From Paraniabella defluvii (lineage in GTDB: Bacteria; Bacteroidota; Bacteroidia; Chitinophagales; Chitinophagaceae), in the NCBI GenBank assembly GCA_019316985.1, contig CP079215.1, forward strand, positions 4,030,001 through 4,094,000: a DNA stretch of 64,000 nt. The letters run 5' to 3'. Below, one piece after another: positions 39,212-50,946 of this stretch (positions are counted from its first letter, which is position 1; each line of letters begins with the position of its first letter). A program made the position numbers and the translations under genes. Under the pieces are notes generated by a model, which made no database searches, was not told where the DNA came from, and saw only the letters and a list, made by a program, of their open reading frames with translations.

Positions 39212-39837
39212 AAATACTGAATTTTAAAATTGAGGATACTTTGTTTAATAGTACGCCAAACATATTCGCCTAAGATGAAGAGAAGATGAAGAAGCATGTT
39301 TTTGCTTTCACGCCTGAAGGCTATCTAAAACCAGGACAGGCAAATACCGGCCTGTAGGACCTATTAATTTACGGTTGGCTAGTGTAACATGAGGTTTTTA
39401 TATGGAGTATGCTCTTTTTCAGGGTACTTTTCACTTCCTTTTAAAAAGTTTCTGGCGAAACGCCTAAGCCCGGCCAGCCGCTATTTCAGGGATACCTGAC
39501 AGCCGGGGAAAACAATGTTTCTCTCTAAGCGCTCACTATCATTTACATACGTTTCCCGGAAATTATTCTTCTTTATAAACCTTCCAAGCTATGCTTTTTC
39601 AAGCATCTGAAGAGAATGACTGCATTAACTTTATAAAAGGTCTCAGATCTGTTATAAAGAAGAAAATGATGATCTGTGCATACAATATTCGTGTTGTATA
39701 TAACTTTGTAGCAGGGGATTTCCAGTAATAAAGGGTTTCCAGGTTTGAAAGTATTATTTTTGTTGGTAAGAAGCCCCAAAGCCATATTTTCATATGCCCT
39801 GTAGAAATAGACAATTAACTTAAATCAGCCATATTTA
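39212..39837. other. Long intergenic region upstream of the PAS-GAF kinase
   Basis: More than 600 bases. Short minus-strand frames (39573-39814) show no features. Clustered hairpins occur at 39454-39508: GGCG-AAA-CGCC, then CCCGGC (39469-39474) pairing with GCCGGG (39502-39507) around TCAGG-GATA-CCTGA. They may be a structured leader RNA or a terminator-less structure. The kinase gene starts 330 bases further. Confidence 0.35.
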
Positions 39838-42197
39838 ATGAATTATGATGTCTCCTCTCATTTTCTAGGTTTGGCAGCGGTGTTTGACGGAATGCAGGAT
39901 GCCGTTTTAATACATGATCTGGATGGGAACATCTTTACTGTAAATCCTGCGATCAAAGATGTTTTGAATTATGAGCCCCAGGACCTTCTTGGGTTGCCGG
40001 TTTCTGTCCTTATTCCCGGCGATCTGCTGGAAGAGCAGGAGCGCCTATTAAGGCAGATATTAAATGGTGAGAGGGTCAGGCAGTACCGAACCGTTCGGCT
40101 GAACGCCAACGGTAACGCTATCCCGGTCTCTTTATCTTTATCACCCATAAAGGTTAATGACGACCGTATTATCGGCGCTTCTCAAATCGTTCATGATATT
40201 GCAAAAGAAATAGAAGCTGAAGTTGCGCTCAACCGCCTGGCGGCCATCATCGAAGGTTCGCAGGATGCAATTATCAGCAAAACCCTCGAAGGCATCATTA
40301 CCAGCTGGAACCCGGCTGCCGAATCTATGTTTGGATATACAGATAAAGAAGCAATTGGCAGGCCCATTACGATATTGATTCCCGATGAGCGGTTGCACGA
40401 AGAGGAAGTTATTCTCGGCAAAATAAGGAGAGGTGAGAAGATAGCGCATTTTGAGACAATCAGGAAAACAAAGAATGGTGATCTGGTGCCGATATCGCTT
40501 ACGGTTTCACCTGTTAGAGACCACGGAGGTCGGATAGTTGGAGTTTCGAAGATTGCTCGTAATATTAGTTCGAGACATCTGGCGGAAGAAAGAAAGGCCA
40601 ACCTGGCTGCCGTTGTGGATAGTTCGGATGATGCTATTATTGGTATTACCGTTACCGGCCTGATCACGAGCTGGAATAAAGGTGCAGAGCGCATACTGGG
40701 TTATACAGAGCGGGAAGTGATCGGTAAAGACGTTGCATTAATTATACCGGAAGACCGGATCGACGAAAAAAGTATATACTCCAAAAAGTAAGGAAAGGCT
40801 CAAAAGTAGAGCATTTTCCAACCATCCGTAAAACGAAGAATGGTACTTTAATTACAATGTCGCTGACTGTTTCCCCGGTCAGGAATGGGAATGGTACGGT
40901 AATTGGCGCATCAAAAATGGCCAGGGATATTACGCGCGAACAGATTGGCCATGAGACTATGCGGCAGTACGCTGAGCGCCTTCAGATATTAAACAGTATG
41001 GCCAAAACGATCTCTGAAAAACTGGACGTTCGGGATATCCCGCAAAAGGTTACAGATGCAACCACGCAACTTGTGGGCGCCGAGTTTGGCGCATTCTTTT
41101 ACAATATTAAGGATCAGAGCGGTGAGTCTTACATGTTATATACCCTGGCCGGAGCTCCACGCGAAGCCTTCGAGAAGTTTGGTATGCCCAGAAATACTGC
41201 CGTATTTCATCCCACGTTCAGTGGTGAAGGCGTTGTACGCGTTGACGATATAAAAAAGACCCCGTTATGGAAAAATGGCGCCGCATTTCGGGATGCCGAA
41301 AGGGCATTTACCTGTAACAAGTTACCTGGCAGTTCCTGTATTCACCGGCGGCGGTGATGTTATAGGAGGCCTTTTTTTCGGACATTCTGAAGCGGGCAGG
41401 TTTACTGTTGATCATGAAGATCTGGTAGTTAGTATGGCATCCCAGGCAGGTGTTGCATTGGATAACTCTTTGCTCTTCGAGCAGGTGCAGCTGCTGAGCA
41501 GAAAGAAGGATGAATTCATTGCGCTGGCTACTCACGAGCTCAAAACCCCGCTAACCTCTGTAAGCGGCTTCTTGCAAATTGTACATGCGCAGTTAAAAAA
41601 TGATCCGGTCAATCAGTCGTTCGTTCAGAAAAGTATGAACCAGCTTAGGAGGTTGATTGTTCTGGTAAACGATCTTTTGATGTTTCAAAGATTCAGGCGG
41701 GCAAAATGCAGTTCGAGCTTCAGGATATGGATATGACGGAGGTGGCGGCAGAGTTAATTGAAATGCAGAAACAAACGGCTACGCATGAAATTACACTCAA
41801 GGCTGACGGGCCAACATACCTGCATGCAGACCGCATGAGGGTGGAGCAGGTACTGGCAAATTTCATCAATAACGCCGTAAAATATTCTCCTAACGGCGGC
41901 GCGATAGAAGTAATCATAGAAGACCGCGGGCATGAGGTGTGCGTTTCTGTTGTTGATCAGGGGCTTGGTATCAGCCCCGAGAATATAAAGTATATTTTCA
42001 GCCAGTTTTACCGCGAAGACAGGGTAAGTACAAGCATTTCTGGTTTGGGCCTGGGACTTTATATCAGCAAGGAAATTATCGAGCGGCATGGCGGTACGGT
42101 TCATGTAAAAAGTGAGTTGGGTAAGGGTTCAACCTTCACCTTTTGCTTACCAAAATTCCCTCGGCAAAGATCGTCTGACAACATTAAGTTTGCATAA
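39838..42197 (+). CDS. PAS-PAS-PAS-GAF sensor histidine kinase, frameshifted
   Basis: Starts at ATG 39838. Three PAS units with related wording: DAVLIHDLDGNIFTVNPAI, DAIISKTLEGIITSWNPAAE, DDAIIGITVTGLITSWNKGA, each followed by PISLTVSPV-type ends. A GAF domain follows (LVGAEFGAFFYNIKDQSGES, SYLAVPVFTGGGDVIGGLFF, MASQAGVALDNSLLFEQ). The HisKA box is IALATHELKTPLTSVSGFLQ with the phospho-His; the ATPase has NFINNAVKYSPNG, VDQGLGIS and GLGLGLYIS. Shifts near 40788, 41300 and 41690 are bridged. No transmembrane segment, so it is a cytoplasmic sensor of about 786 residues. No cognate regulator lies next to it. Confidence 0.85.
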
Positions 42198-42373
42198 TAA
42201 GTAACCGTAGCTGATGCTGGAGACCGGTAGTAAGCAGAAGAGTGCTTAATCATGACAGTTACGCTGAGAACGCTGTTTCGTTCATCTAGTGCAGGATGTA
42301 GTGGCTGTTCTTTAGCCCGATCGTACCGGTGGCACAAATATTGTTTCTAACCGTTCAACTTACTCCCAGCTCC

Positions 42374-42642
42374 ATGACTATTCATACCATCATAGGTGTT
42401 GCCGCCAGCGTTTGTACCGCTGTTTCGTTACTTCCCCAACTTGTGAAGATTGCCCGGGATAAAAAAGCTTCAGATATTTCTTACTGGATGCTGGCGATAC
42501 TTATTTCGGGATTGGCCCTATGGGTTTGGTATGGCGTTATGGCGAAGATTATATTATAATAGTTTCCAACTCCGTTTCTTTGCTCATTAATATCAGTGTG
42601 CTGGTCTTAAATGTTTATTACAGCAAACAACGCAGTTCTTAA
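42374..42642 (+). CDS. SemiSWEET sugar transporter, frameshifted
   Basis: Small inner membrane protein with three helices and the PQ-loop motif: TIIGVAASVCTAVSLLPQLV, then KKASDISYWMLAILISGLAL and WVWYGV. A missing base near 42550 sends the frame into an early stop; with it the third helix reads SVSLLINISVLVLNVYYS and the protein ends at 42642, about 89 residues, the usual SemiSWEET length. Members form dimers that carry mono- or disaccharides across the membrane by facilitated transport. The ATG at 42374 is preferred over the upstream frame opening at 42329. Confidence 0.8.
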
Positions 42643-42721
42643 CAGAAAGTAAAGCATACGCAAAAATTTTGTAGTGCCACGCTGCATGATTATCTTTCCT
42701 ACTCAATAATCAGTTGCAAGT

Positions 42722-45700
42722 ATGAAGTTGATCTCAGTGCTGCTATGTTCGGCATTGCCTTTTAGTATTGGGGCACAAACCAAAACCGACAATAAGAAAT
42801 GGGACGTTTCCAATCCTGGCGGCCCTTATAAAGAAGTGTCGTTTACAGTAAAGGAAGGTACCTGGATGAATCTCGATGTTTCTCCCGATGGTAAAGAAAT
42901 TGTTTTTGACCTGTTGGGAGATATTTATAGCATTCCCGCCACCGGTGGATCCGCTACGCTGTTACGTGGCGGCCATGCATTTGAAGTGCAGCCCGTTTTA
43001 GTCCCGACGGAAAAAATATCTTTTACTTCCGACGCAGGAGGTGGAGATAATATCTGGGTAATGGATAAGGATGGTAAGAATGCCCGGGCCGTTACCAAAG
43101 AAAGTTTTAGATTGTTGAATAATGCCGTATGGACCCCGACGGGCAATACCTTGTGGCCAGGAAGCATTTTACTTCAGGCCGTTCGCTGGGTGCCGGTGAA
43201 ATGTGGATGTATCACCTGTCTGGCGGTAATGGCCTGCAGCTAACCACGCGTAAAAACGATCAGCAGGATGTAAATGAGCCCTGTGTATCCCCGGACGGGC
43301 GCTATGTGTATTTTAGCGAGGATATGTATCCCGGCGGGCTCTTTCAATATAATAAGGATCCCAACAACCAGATATTTATGATCCGCCGCTTCGACAGGGA
43401 CAAAGGAAAAGTAGAAAATGTAACCGGCGGGGAGGAGGTGCAGTACGCCCCAGCTATCTCATAATGGCAAATACCTTTCTTTTGTAAAACGGGTACGTAC
43501 GAAAACCGTTTTATACCTGCGCAACCTGCAAACCGGGGAAGAATGGCCGGTATATGACCAATTGAGTAAGGATCAGCAGGAAGCATGGACCGTATTTGGT
43601 ATTTATACGGGGTATGCCTGGTCGCCCGACGATCGTCACATTTACATCTGGGCCAATGGCAATATTATGAAAGTAGAGGTAGAAGGGGTAAATAAAGCCA
43701 CTACTATTCCTTTTACCTGCAATGTGAATCAACGAATCTATGATGCGGTACGTTTTAAACAGGATCTTGACGTCGCTAATTTCAAGGTAAACGTAATCAG
43801 GCAGGCGGTTACTTCTCCTGATGAAAAATGGCTGGTGTTTAGTGCGGTTGGCTATTTATGGAAGAAAAGATTGCCCGATGGAAAACCGGAAAGGATAACG
43901 AACGGCAGTGATTTTGAATTTGAACCTTCTTTTTCCGCCGATGGAAAACAGCTTTTATATACTACCTGGAATGACGAAAATTCGGGTGCTATCTACAAAA
44001 CCAGTATTGATGGAGCTGCCAGGCCGGTAAAGCTTACCAAAGCAAAGCAAAAGGTATTTACCGCACACCGTCTTTTTTCAATGATAATAAAAAGATTGTT
44101 TTTATTAAAGAGGGCGGAAGTGATGCTTTGGGGCCCGCACATACCAGCCAGCCGGGTATTTACATAATGTTGGCTGATGGGGCTGACGAACAGTTTGTGA
44201 TTCAGCGCGGCGGAACGCCTTTCTTTAATACTGCGGGCGACAGGATTTATTTTGAAACGGGCAGCAACAACCTATCCAGTTGCAAACTAAATGGCGAAGA
44301 CGAAAAAGTACTGCTGAAAAGTACTTATGGAAATAATTTCCGGTTTCACCTGATGAGCAATGGATTGCTTTTACCGACCTGCACAAGGCATATGTGGCGG
44401 CTTTTCCAAAAACCGGGAAAACTATCGAGATCGGCGGAGGCTCTTCCGATTTTCCCGTAAAACTGGTATCTAAAGATGCCGGGTATAACCTGCACTGGAG
44501 CAGCGATGCAAAAAAGCTCCATTACACGTTGGGCAGCCAGTATTATACCATCAACCTCGATGAACGTTTTGAGTTTATTGCCAACAAGCCCGACTCTTTA
44601 TTTAAAATTCCTGAGCAGGGAAAAGAAGTGGGCTTGCAGGTCGCAATGGACAAGCCGACCGGAACCATTGCTTTTACCAATGCGCGTATCATTACTATGA
44701 AGGATAACGAGGTGATTGAAAACGGAACCATTATAGTGGAAGGAAATAAAATTAAGGCAGTAGGTAAAACAGGCGAGGTTAATATTCCATCTACTGCAAA
44801 AACAATTGATGCATCTGGCAAAACAATTATCCCGGGTTTTGTTGATGCGCATGCGCATGCCGGTCATTTCAGAACCGGTATTACGCCGCAGAAGCACTGG
44901 CCTTACTATGCGGCCCTGGCTTATGGGGTCACTACGATCCATGACCCCTCGGCCAATAGCGAATTTGTATTTGCCAATGGAGAGCTCGTAAAATCCGGCG
45001 CCATTGTGGGGCCAAGGGTATACTCAACCGGTACTATTTTATATGGTGCGGACGGCGATTTTAAAGCCGTGATCAACTCACTCGATGATGCCAGGAGCGC
45101 ATTGAGACGTACCAAGGCTTTTGGCGCGTTTTCTGTAAAAAGTTATAACCAGCCCCGGAGGAACAACGCCAGCAGATCATACAGGCTGCGCGCGAGCTGA
45201 ATATGGAAGTGGTACCCGAAGGAGGATCATTCTTTTTCATAACACCAGCATGATACTCGACGGGCATACCACTATTGAGCATAATATGCCCATAGCGGTG
45301 TTACAAGACGATATTATGCAGCTGTGGAAAAGATCGCAAACCGCATATACACCCACTCTTATTGTAAATTATGGTTCGGTGAGCGGTGAGTATTACTGGT
45401 ACCAGCATACCAATGTATGGGAGAAGGAAAGACTGATGCGCTTTACGCCACGGGAGGTAATTGACGCCCGCAGCCGTCATCGTACCATGTTGCCGGAAGA
45501 AGAGTATATCAACGGGCATATCTTATCTTCTAAAAACCTGAAAAGATTGAGCGATGCAGGTGTGTTGGTGAATATGGGCGCTCACGGACAAATACAGGGC
45601 ATTGGTGCCCATTGGGAGATCTGGATGATGACACAAGGCGGAATGAGCCCGCATGAGGCGCTAAAGACGGCAACTATTAATCCCGCGAAAAGTTTAGGCT

Positions 45701-45965
45701 TAGACGGTAATATAGGGTCTCTTGAAATAGGGAAGTTCGCCGATCTGCTTGTACTTGATAAAAACCCGTTAGAAGATATATATAATACAGAGTTCATCCG
45801 ATACACGATGGCTAACGGAAGATTGTATGATGCTGAGCAGATGAACGAAACAGGCAATCATCCTAAACCGAGAACGAAGTTTTCGTGGGAGCTGTATAAA
45901 AATGCTACGGCATTTCCTGGCACGATGAAACAACAGGGCATGGTTGCGGATGTGGGCAGCATTAA
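42722..45965 (+). CDS. Secreted beta-propeller amidohydrolase, frameshifted
   Basis: From ATG 42722 a signal peptide (MKLISVLLCSALPFSIGA) precedes a TolB/WD40-like propeller with repeats of the form LDVSPDGKEIVFDLLGDIY, CVSPDGRYVYFSED, TSPDEKWLVFSAVGYLW and FSADGKQLLYTTW. The amidohydrolase barrel begins at AFTNARIITMKDNEVI; GFVDAHAHAG is the metal-binding HxH, and GFTIEHN-like TTIEHNMP and PHEALKTATINPAKSLGLD with GKFADLLVLDKNP close it. Shifts occur near 43150, 43460, 44075, 44380, 45160 and 45230. One more shift near 45950 would give an end CGQH and TAA at 45965; otherwise the frame runs to 46026 over the opposite gene. Peptidase or imidase-like activity is possible; substrate unknown. About 1,081 residues. 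Confidence 0.8.
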
Positions 45966-46788
45966 TAAAACGGCCGGCTACCTGTTTCTTTTTCGAACTC
46001 CTCTTTGGTTACTTTTTGGTCATTGAAGAAGTAGTTCGTAAAGAGCACGCTTCCATCTGGTTTATACATACGCGAGGGGCCATGTCGTTTATCATCGGCA
46101 TAATAGGCATCCTGCGTTTTTATTCCATTAGCGTACATACTGAATAAGCCATGCTTTTTGCCGTTTTTATACATGGTTTCCATTGCCGGCTGGCCCATGG
46201 CATAGGTGCGCGATAACCCGTCTTTTAAACCCTGTTTATAATTGGTTTCTGAATGAAGCTCGCCGTTTATATAGCTCCTGGATGTACCATCTTTCAGGCC
46301 GTTTTTGTAATTTTCTTCCGAAGACAGTTTCCCGTTAACGTAACGGGTGGCCAGCCCTTCTCTTTTACCATGTTTATAATGCGTAGTAGCGGTAGTGCCT
46401 GAAGTAACCATTTCTGTTACCCCGTCCAGCTTTCCATGCAGGTAGTTTTCTTTTAACCAGGGTTTTCCCTGCCCGTCGTAGTTTTCTTTTTTGCCATGCC
46501 GCACCCCGTTTTTATATCCCATCCGCGCAGATACTTTTCCTGCTGCATTGTACCATAACACGTCACCGGTGATCAGTCCGTTTTTATATTATACAGCCCG
46601 AAGCCACCGTCATCAAAGCGTTGTTTGTAAACACCGTTTAATGGTATGTTATTCAGGCTAAGCTCCATCCGTGAACTGTCGCTATTGTATTTTCTTCGCA
46701 CCTGATTCCAGTTAATATCTTTAGTATCCTGGGCGTTTGTGCAAAGCACCAACAGGCTAAAGGGCAAAAGGGTTAAAATCCTTTTCAT
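45962..46788 (-). CDS. Secreted MORN_2-repeat (YwqK-like) protein, frameshifted
   Basis: Starts at ATG 46788 with a signal peptide (MKRILTLLPFSLLVLCTNA). A shift near 46575 joins the two frames. From there at least eight repeats of about 22 residues follow the pattern Y-x-x-G-x-x-x-G-x-x-x-x-Y: YKNGVRHGKKENYDGQGKPW, YLHGKLDGVTEMV, YKNGLKDGTSRSYINGE, YKQGLKDGLSRTYAMGQ, YKNGKKHGLFSMYANG. These are MORN_2 (PF07661) repeats. Proteins of this type are often labelled YwqK-like antitoxin, without evidence for that role here since no toxin gene is adjacent. About 275 residues, ending GSRPFY. Confidence 0.75.
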
Positions 46789-46829
46789 AATCGGGTCTTA
46801 AGCAAACTAATTTTTTGCAGCGGTGGTTG

Positions 46830-47722
46830 TTACGGATTGTCGCTGCTGTTGTCTTTCCAATATCGTTTGCAGGTGTGGCTGAATATAATGGGCAAGGCTA
46901 TCTTGGGAATATCCAGTGCTTTCGGATCTTCTGCCACTTTAAACCAGGGCCTGGGTTCACCAAACGGGTATTGCCCAAACACAATTACAGGCGTTCCATA
47001 AGCTAATAGCTCACGATCGTTTTTCAATATCCATTGATCTGCCCAGCTATATAAAAATTGTGCGTCGGCGCCCAGTAAGCGCATGCAGCTATGAGAGGCC
47101 GGGTAGCCGGGTAAAGCGTATTCATGAAATCCTACGCCCCATTTATTATGTACATTAAAGTTCCATTTCAGCACCCACTCATCATCTACCGTGCTGATGG
47201 TTTTTTTGGCTTTCAATTGGTAAAAAATAAACCTTCAGGTGTTTTGGTTCTTTTTTTTTCCCATGTTGGTAGGTCCGGTTAATACCAGCTTGCCATTTTC
47301 ATAAGCTGCAAAAACCTGTGTAGGGTACGAGAATAGTATGATCTTGCTAACGTCTTTTATCAGGTCTATACTTTCGGGAAACGGCAGGTACGTGCTTAAA
47401 GGCTTGGAGAAGTCGTTAGGAACAAGAATGCTGTCCAGCCTCCTAAGATGCGTGGTATCTACCCTGTTAATTGCATTCAGGATGTTTAAATGTTTTAAGC
47501 CCTCGAAAGAGTCTTTTAACGACTGCCATTCTTTTTCTTCATCCAATGGTAAGTAATAACCGGCTTTAAATTTTCCTTCTGAGGCGGCGCTATTTTCTCC
47601 ACCACATTTTTCATGGTACTGTCTACTATTTCGGGAATGCTTTTTTGCTCTTTGTTTTTGCAGGAGAAAGCAGCAGCTGTTAATAAAGCCAGGGTGGATA
47701 AAGAAAATGCTTTTAAGTTCAT
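46830..47722 (-). CDS. L,D-transpeptidase (YkuD) lipoprotein, frameshifted
   Basis: From ATG 47722 a lipoprotein signal (LSTLALLTAAAFSCKNK) is followed by about 130 residues without clear domain (LNAINRVDTTHLRRLDSILV). The YkuD domain starts at KIILFSYPTQVFAAYENGKL and contains the catalytic motif HEYALPGYPASHSCMRL with His, Ser-His and the nucleophile Cys, then the end TPVIVFGQYPFG. The enzyme class links peptidoglycan stem peptides or attaches proteins to them in the periplasm. Shifts at about 47550 and 47240 (run of T/A). About 297 residues. It is 42 bases upstream of the MORN_2 gene on the same strand. Confidence 0.8.
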
Positions 47723-47961
47723 GGTACGTGCAAGATGGGGAAATATTTTGAGGAAATGAAATTTTGCCGGCAGGCGGTAGCCATCATTTTGAAAAACGTA
47801 TATTCGTAGCAGGCAAATACCTGCTGTTTTGGAAAGTCTGTTAAAAGAAACGATTGATTTTGTGCAACCGGGTAGGTTTACAGGTAATGCATAAAATGGC
47901 TTATAACAGGAAAAGGTATTTGCAAGGTTGTTCAATAAAAAGTAAAACAAAAAATACACGG

Positions 47962-49114
47962 ATGAAATCTAAATTAAGGGCCGGCATGGTCGGTGGGGAA
48001 AGGGCGCTTTTATCGGCGCCGTACATCGTATTGCTTTGAACATGGATGGGTTGATAGAATTGTGCTGCGGCGCACTTAGTCAAAACCCTCAAAAAGCCAA
48101 AGAGTCAGGTAGGGAGTTGTTTTTACCCGAAGACAGGATCTATGAGAGCTTTGAAGAAATGATTCAAAAGGAAAGCAAATTGCCGGAAGATAAGCGTATG
48201 CATTTTGTGATTATTGTAACACCCAACTTTGCGCATTTCGAGCCCGCGATGATGGCTCTTGAGCATGGTTTCCATGTAATGATTGATAAACCTATGACGC
48301 TTACGCTGGAACAGGCAAAAGCGCTGAAGGCAAAAGTGGATGAAACGGGGCTTTTACTGGGGCTGACCCATACTTATTCCGGTTATCCTTTAGTGAAGGA
48401 AGCAAGAAAAATGGTGGCAGACGGGAAATTGGGGCGATCAGGAAGATCTATGTAGAATATCCCCAGGGTTGGCTAAGCCAGTTTAGTGAAGCCGATGGAA
48501 ACAAACAGGCAGCCTGGAGAACCGACCCGTCGAAAAGCGGGAAAGCGGGATGTATGGGTGATATAGGCACGCACGCCGCCCATCTGGCCGAGTATATTTC
48601 GGGCCAGAAAATAGTGAAGCTTTGTGCCGATCTTAACATTGTGGTACCCGGCAGGTTGCTGGACGACGATGGTGCCATGCTGCTGAAATTTGATAAAGGC
48701 GCCAGCGGCGTACTCATTGCCAGCCAGGTAGCGGCAGGCGAAGAAAATAATTTGAAAATACGCCTCTATGGTGAAAAAGGCGGCCTGGAGTGGAGCCAGC
48801 AGGAACCGAACACATTACTGGTTAAATGGCTGGATGCCCCGGCACAGGTATACCGCACAGGTAATGGTTACCTGTCGCCCATTGCGCAGTTCAATACCCG
48901 TACCCCGGGCGGTCATCCCGAAGGCTATCTGGAAGCATTTGGGAATATTTACAAAAATTTCGTGCTGGCGTTATCTGCAAAATTAAACAACGAAACTCCC
49001 GATCCGCTTATTGATTACCCTACGGTAGAAGATGGTGTACGCGGCATGGCTTTTATCGATAACGTAGTAGCCTCTTCCCAAAGCGATCAAAAATGGTGGG
49101 ATTACGTAGTTTGA
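47962..49114 (+). CDS. Gfo/Idh/MocA-family NAD(P)-dependent oxidoreductase, frameshifted
   Basis: Starts at ATG 47962, MKSKLRAGMVGG; a missing base in the GGGGAAAGG stretch at about 47996-48004 hides the rest of the Rossmann motif (GAFIGAVHRIALN). Then FVIIVTPNFAHFEPAMMALE, VMIDKPMTLTLEQAKALKAK with the conserved E/D-K-P, and after a shift near 48440 IYVEYPQGWLSQFSEA, KAGCMGDIGTHAAHLAEYI with the catalytic G-x-x-D-x-x-x-H pattern. The C-terminal beta domain follows to WWDYVV. About 384 residues, normal for the family. Sugar or inositol derivatives are typical substrates; the specific one is not evident from the neighbours. Confidence 0.85.
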
Positions 49115-49218
49115 TCTGCTTAATATGTATTTTCCACACATTATGCCCAAGTAAAAATCTTAGTACAAACTTCAGGGTAAATTAGTTTATCTTGCCCAGC
49201 TTAAAATGATTTTAGATT

Positions 49219-50873
49219 ATGAGTTTTCAAAACTATAATGTACCCTACGAAATTGATAATAATTATACAAAAAGGTCGCTTACTTTTCGATGGAATTTGC
49301 TACCCATCAACCTTTAAAGATATATAGCGGTGGTTTAGGTTTTCTTTCAGGGTCCCATTTGAGAAGTGCTTACGAGCTGGGACAAAATATGATAGGTATC
49401 GGTATTTTATGGAAATACGGATACTACGACCAGGAGCGCAACCAGGATCAGACCCTTGATGTGGCATGGAATGAGAAGATATACAGCTTCCTGGAAGATA
49501 CCGGAATCAAATTCCAGATCGATGTACACGATCATCCGGTTTGGGTAAAAGCATGGTATCTGAATCCGGATACGTTTAAAACCGCGCCTTTATTTTTATT
49601 GAGTACCGATTTGCCCGAAAATGATTACGTATCTCAGACTATTACCCATAAGTTATACGATAGTAACGTAGCTGCTAAAGTAGCGCAGTTTATCCTTTTG
49701 GGTGTTGGCGGTGCCAAACTGGTGGATATCCTTAATTTTAACCCGGACGTATACCACCTTAACGAAGCCCACGGCTTATCCGCAGCCTTTTACCTGTACC
49801 AGAGGTATGGCCGCAATATAGAAGAAGTTAGAAAAAGACTGGTGTTTACCACGCATACTCCGGAGGAAGCGGGTAATGAAAAGCACGATATCTATCTCTG
49901 TCATAAAATGACTTATTTCTGTGGTTTAAGCATAGATGAGGTAAAGCAGCTTACACAGGATTACAGCGATTCATTCAATCATTCGCTCGTAGCGCTGCGA
50001 TTTGCACGTCTTGCCAACGGTGTATCCCAACTGCATGGTGAAGTGTCGAGGGATATGGGGAAATATCCCAATATATGCCCTATTATTTCTATTACCAATG
50101 CGCAAAACTGGACGTACTGGGCCGATAAGCAGATGTACAAGTTTAAAGATGTGGGTGATGATTACGGCTTTGATGATCGTAAGAAATGGATGAAGAAACG
50201 TGCGTTTGAAATAGTAGCAGACCAGACAGGAAAGCTTTTTAACCCCGACGTATTCACCATTGTATGGGCGAGAAGATTTGCGGGTTATAAAAGAGCCGGT
50301 TTGATTGCCTCTGATCCACATCGGTTTTTTGAACTGATGAACAACCAGAAATACCCTGTGCAGATTATCTGGGCCGGGAAACCTTATCCCATGGACCACC
50401 CGGCTATCAGTGAATTTAATGAACTGGTGCATTTAAGTAAAAATTATAAAAATGTATCCGTTTTAGTGGGTTACGAACTGGGACTTTCCAAAAGATTAAA
50501 GCAGGCGGCAGATGTTTGGCTCAATAATCCCCGTGTGCCAAGAGAAGCTTCGGGAACCAGTGGTATGACAGCAGCTATGAACGGCGCGGTTAATTTCTCC
50601 ACCGATGACGGATGGATACCCGAGTTTATCAACCACGGACATAACGGGTTTGTGATACCAAAGGCGGATTACGCAAATATGTCAACCTTCGATCAGGATC
50701 AGTATGATTTGAATAAACTGTACGAAATTCTAACGAACGAGATATTGCCGTTGTATTACGAAAATTATAATACATGGCGCCAGATTATGAAGAACGGAAT
50801 GCAGGATGTGAGATTCCAGTTCGACAGTAACCGCATGGCACACGAGTACTACGAAAAACTTTATAACGCATAA
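49219..50873 (+). CDS. glgP: Alpha-glucan phosphorylase-family protein with Thr at the PLP-lysine position
   Basis: The ATG at 49219 gives MSFQNYNVPYEIDNNYTKR; with one base added near 49282 it continues RSAYFSMEFATHQPLKIYSGGLG. Family landmarks are LGVGGAKLVDILNFNPDVYHLNEAH (shown in part: LNEAHGLSA), FTTHTPEEAGNEKHD, ARRFAGYKRAGLIASD, IWAGKPYPMDH and WLNNPRVPREASGTSGMTAA. In glycogen phosphorylases and the short bacterial relatives the last motif is GTSGMKAA, where Lys forms the Schiff base with PLP; here ACA codes for Thr at 50568-50570. About 551 residues, the length of the short glgP branch. A strong terminator follows. The catalytic role of the variant is uncertain. Confidence 0.75.
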
Positions 50874-50895
50874 AGAGCCGCGCGATCGGTCTCCT

Positions 50896-50946
50896 AAGGC
50901 TGTAAAGAGGACAAAATAACCCTCTTTTGCAGCCTTATTTGTTTTA
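50896..50946 (+). terminator. Rho-independent terminator after the phosphorylase gene
   Basis: AAGGCTG (50896-50902) pairs with CAGCCTT (50930-50936), extended inside by AAAGAGG with CCTCTTT, one bulge, loop ACAAAATAA-C. The tail ATTTGTTTT follows. Confidence 0.85.

Noticed and set aside
38637..39227. 196-residue plus-strand open frame
   Set aside because: It is the antisense of the Ala/Ser-rich gene; the minus strand has a proper signal peptide and a terminator, the plus frame is a by-product of base bias.
39573..39814. Two overlapping 70-residue minus-strand frames
   Set aside because: No start context, no features and high AT content; probably chance.
45962..46788. YwqK-like antitoxin of a toxin-antitoxin pair
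   Set aside because: The label comes from MORN_2 repeats only; no toxin gene is adjacent and the protein is secreted.
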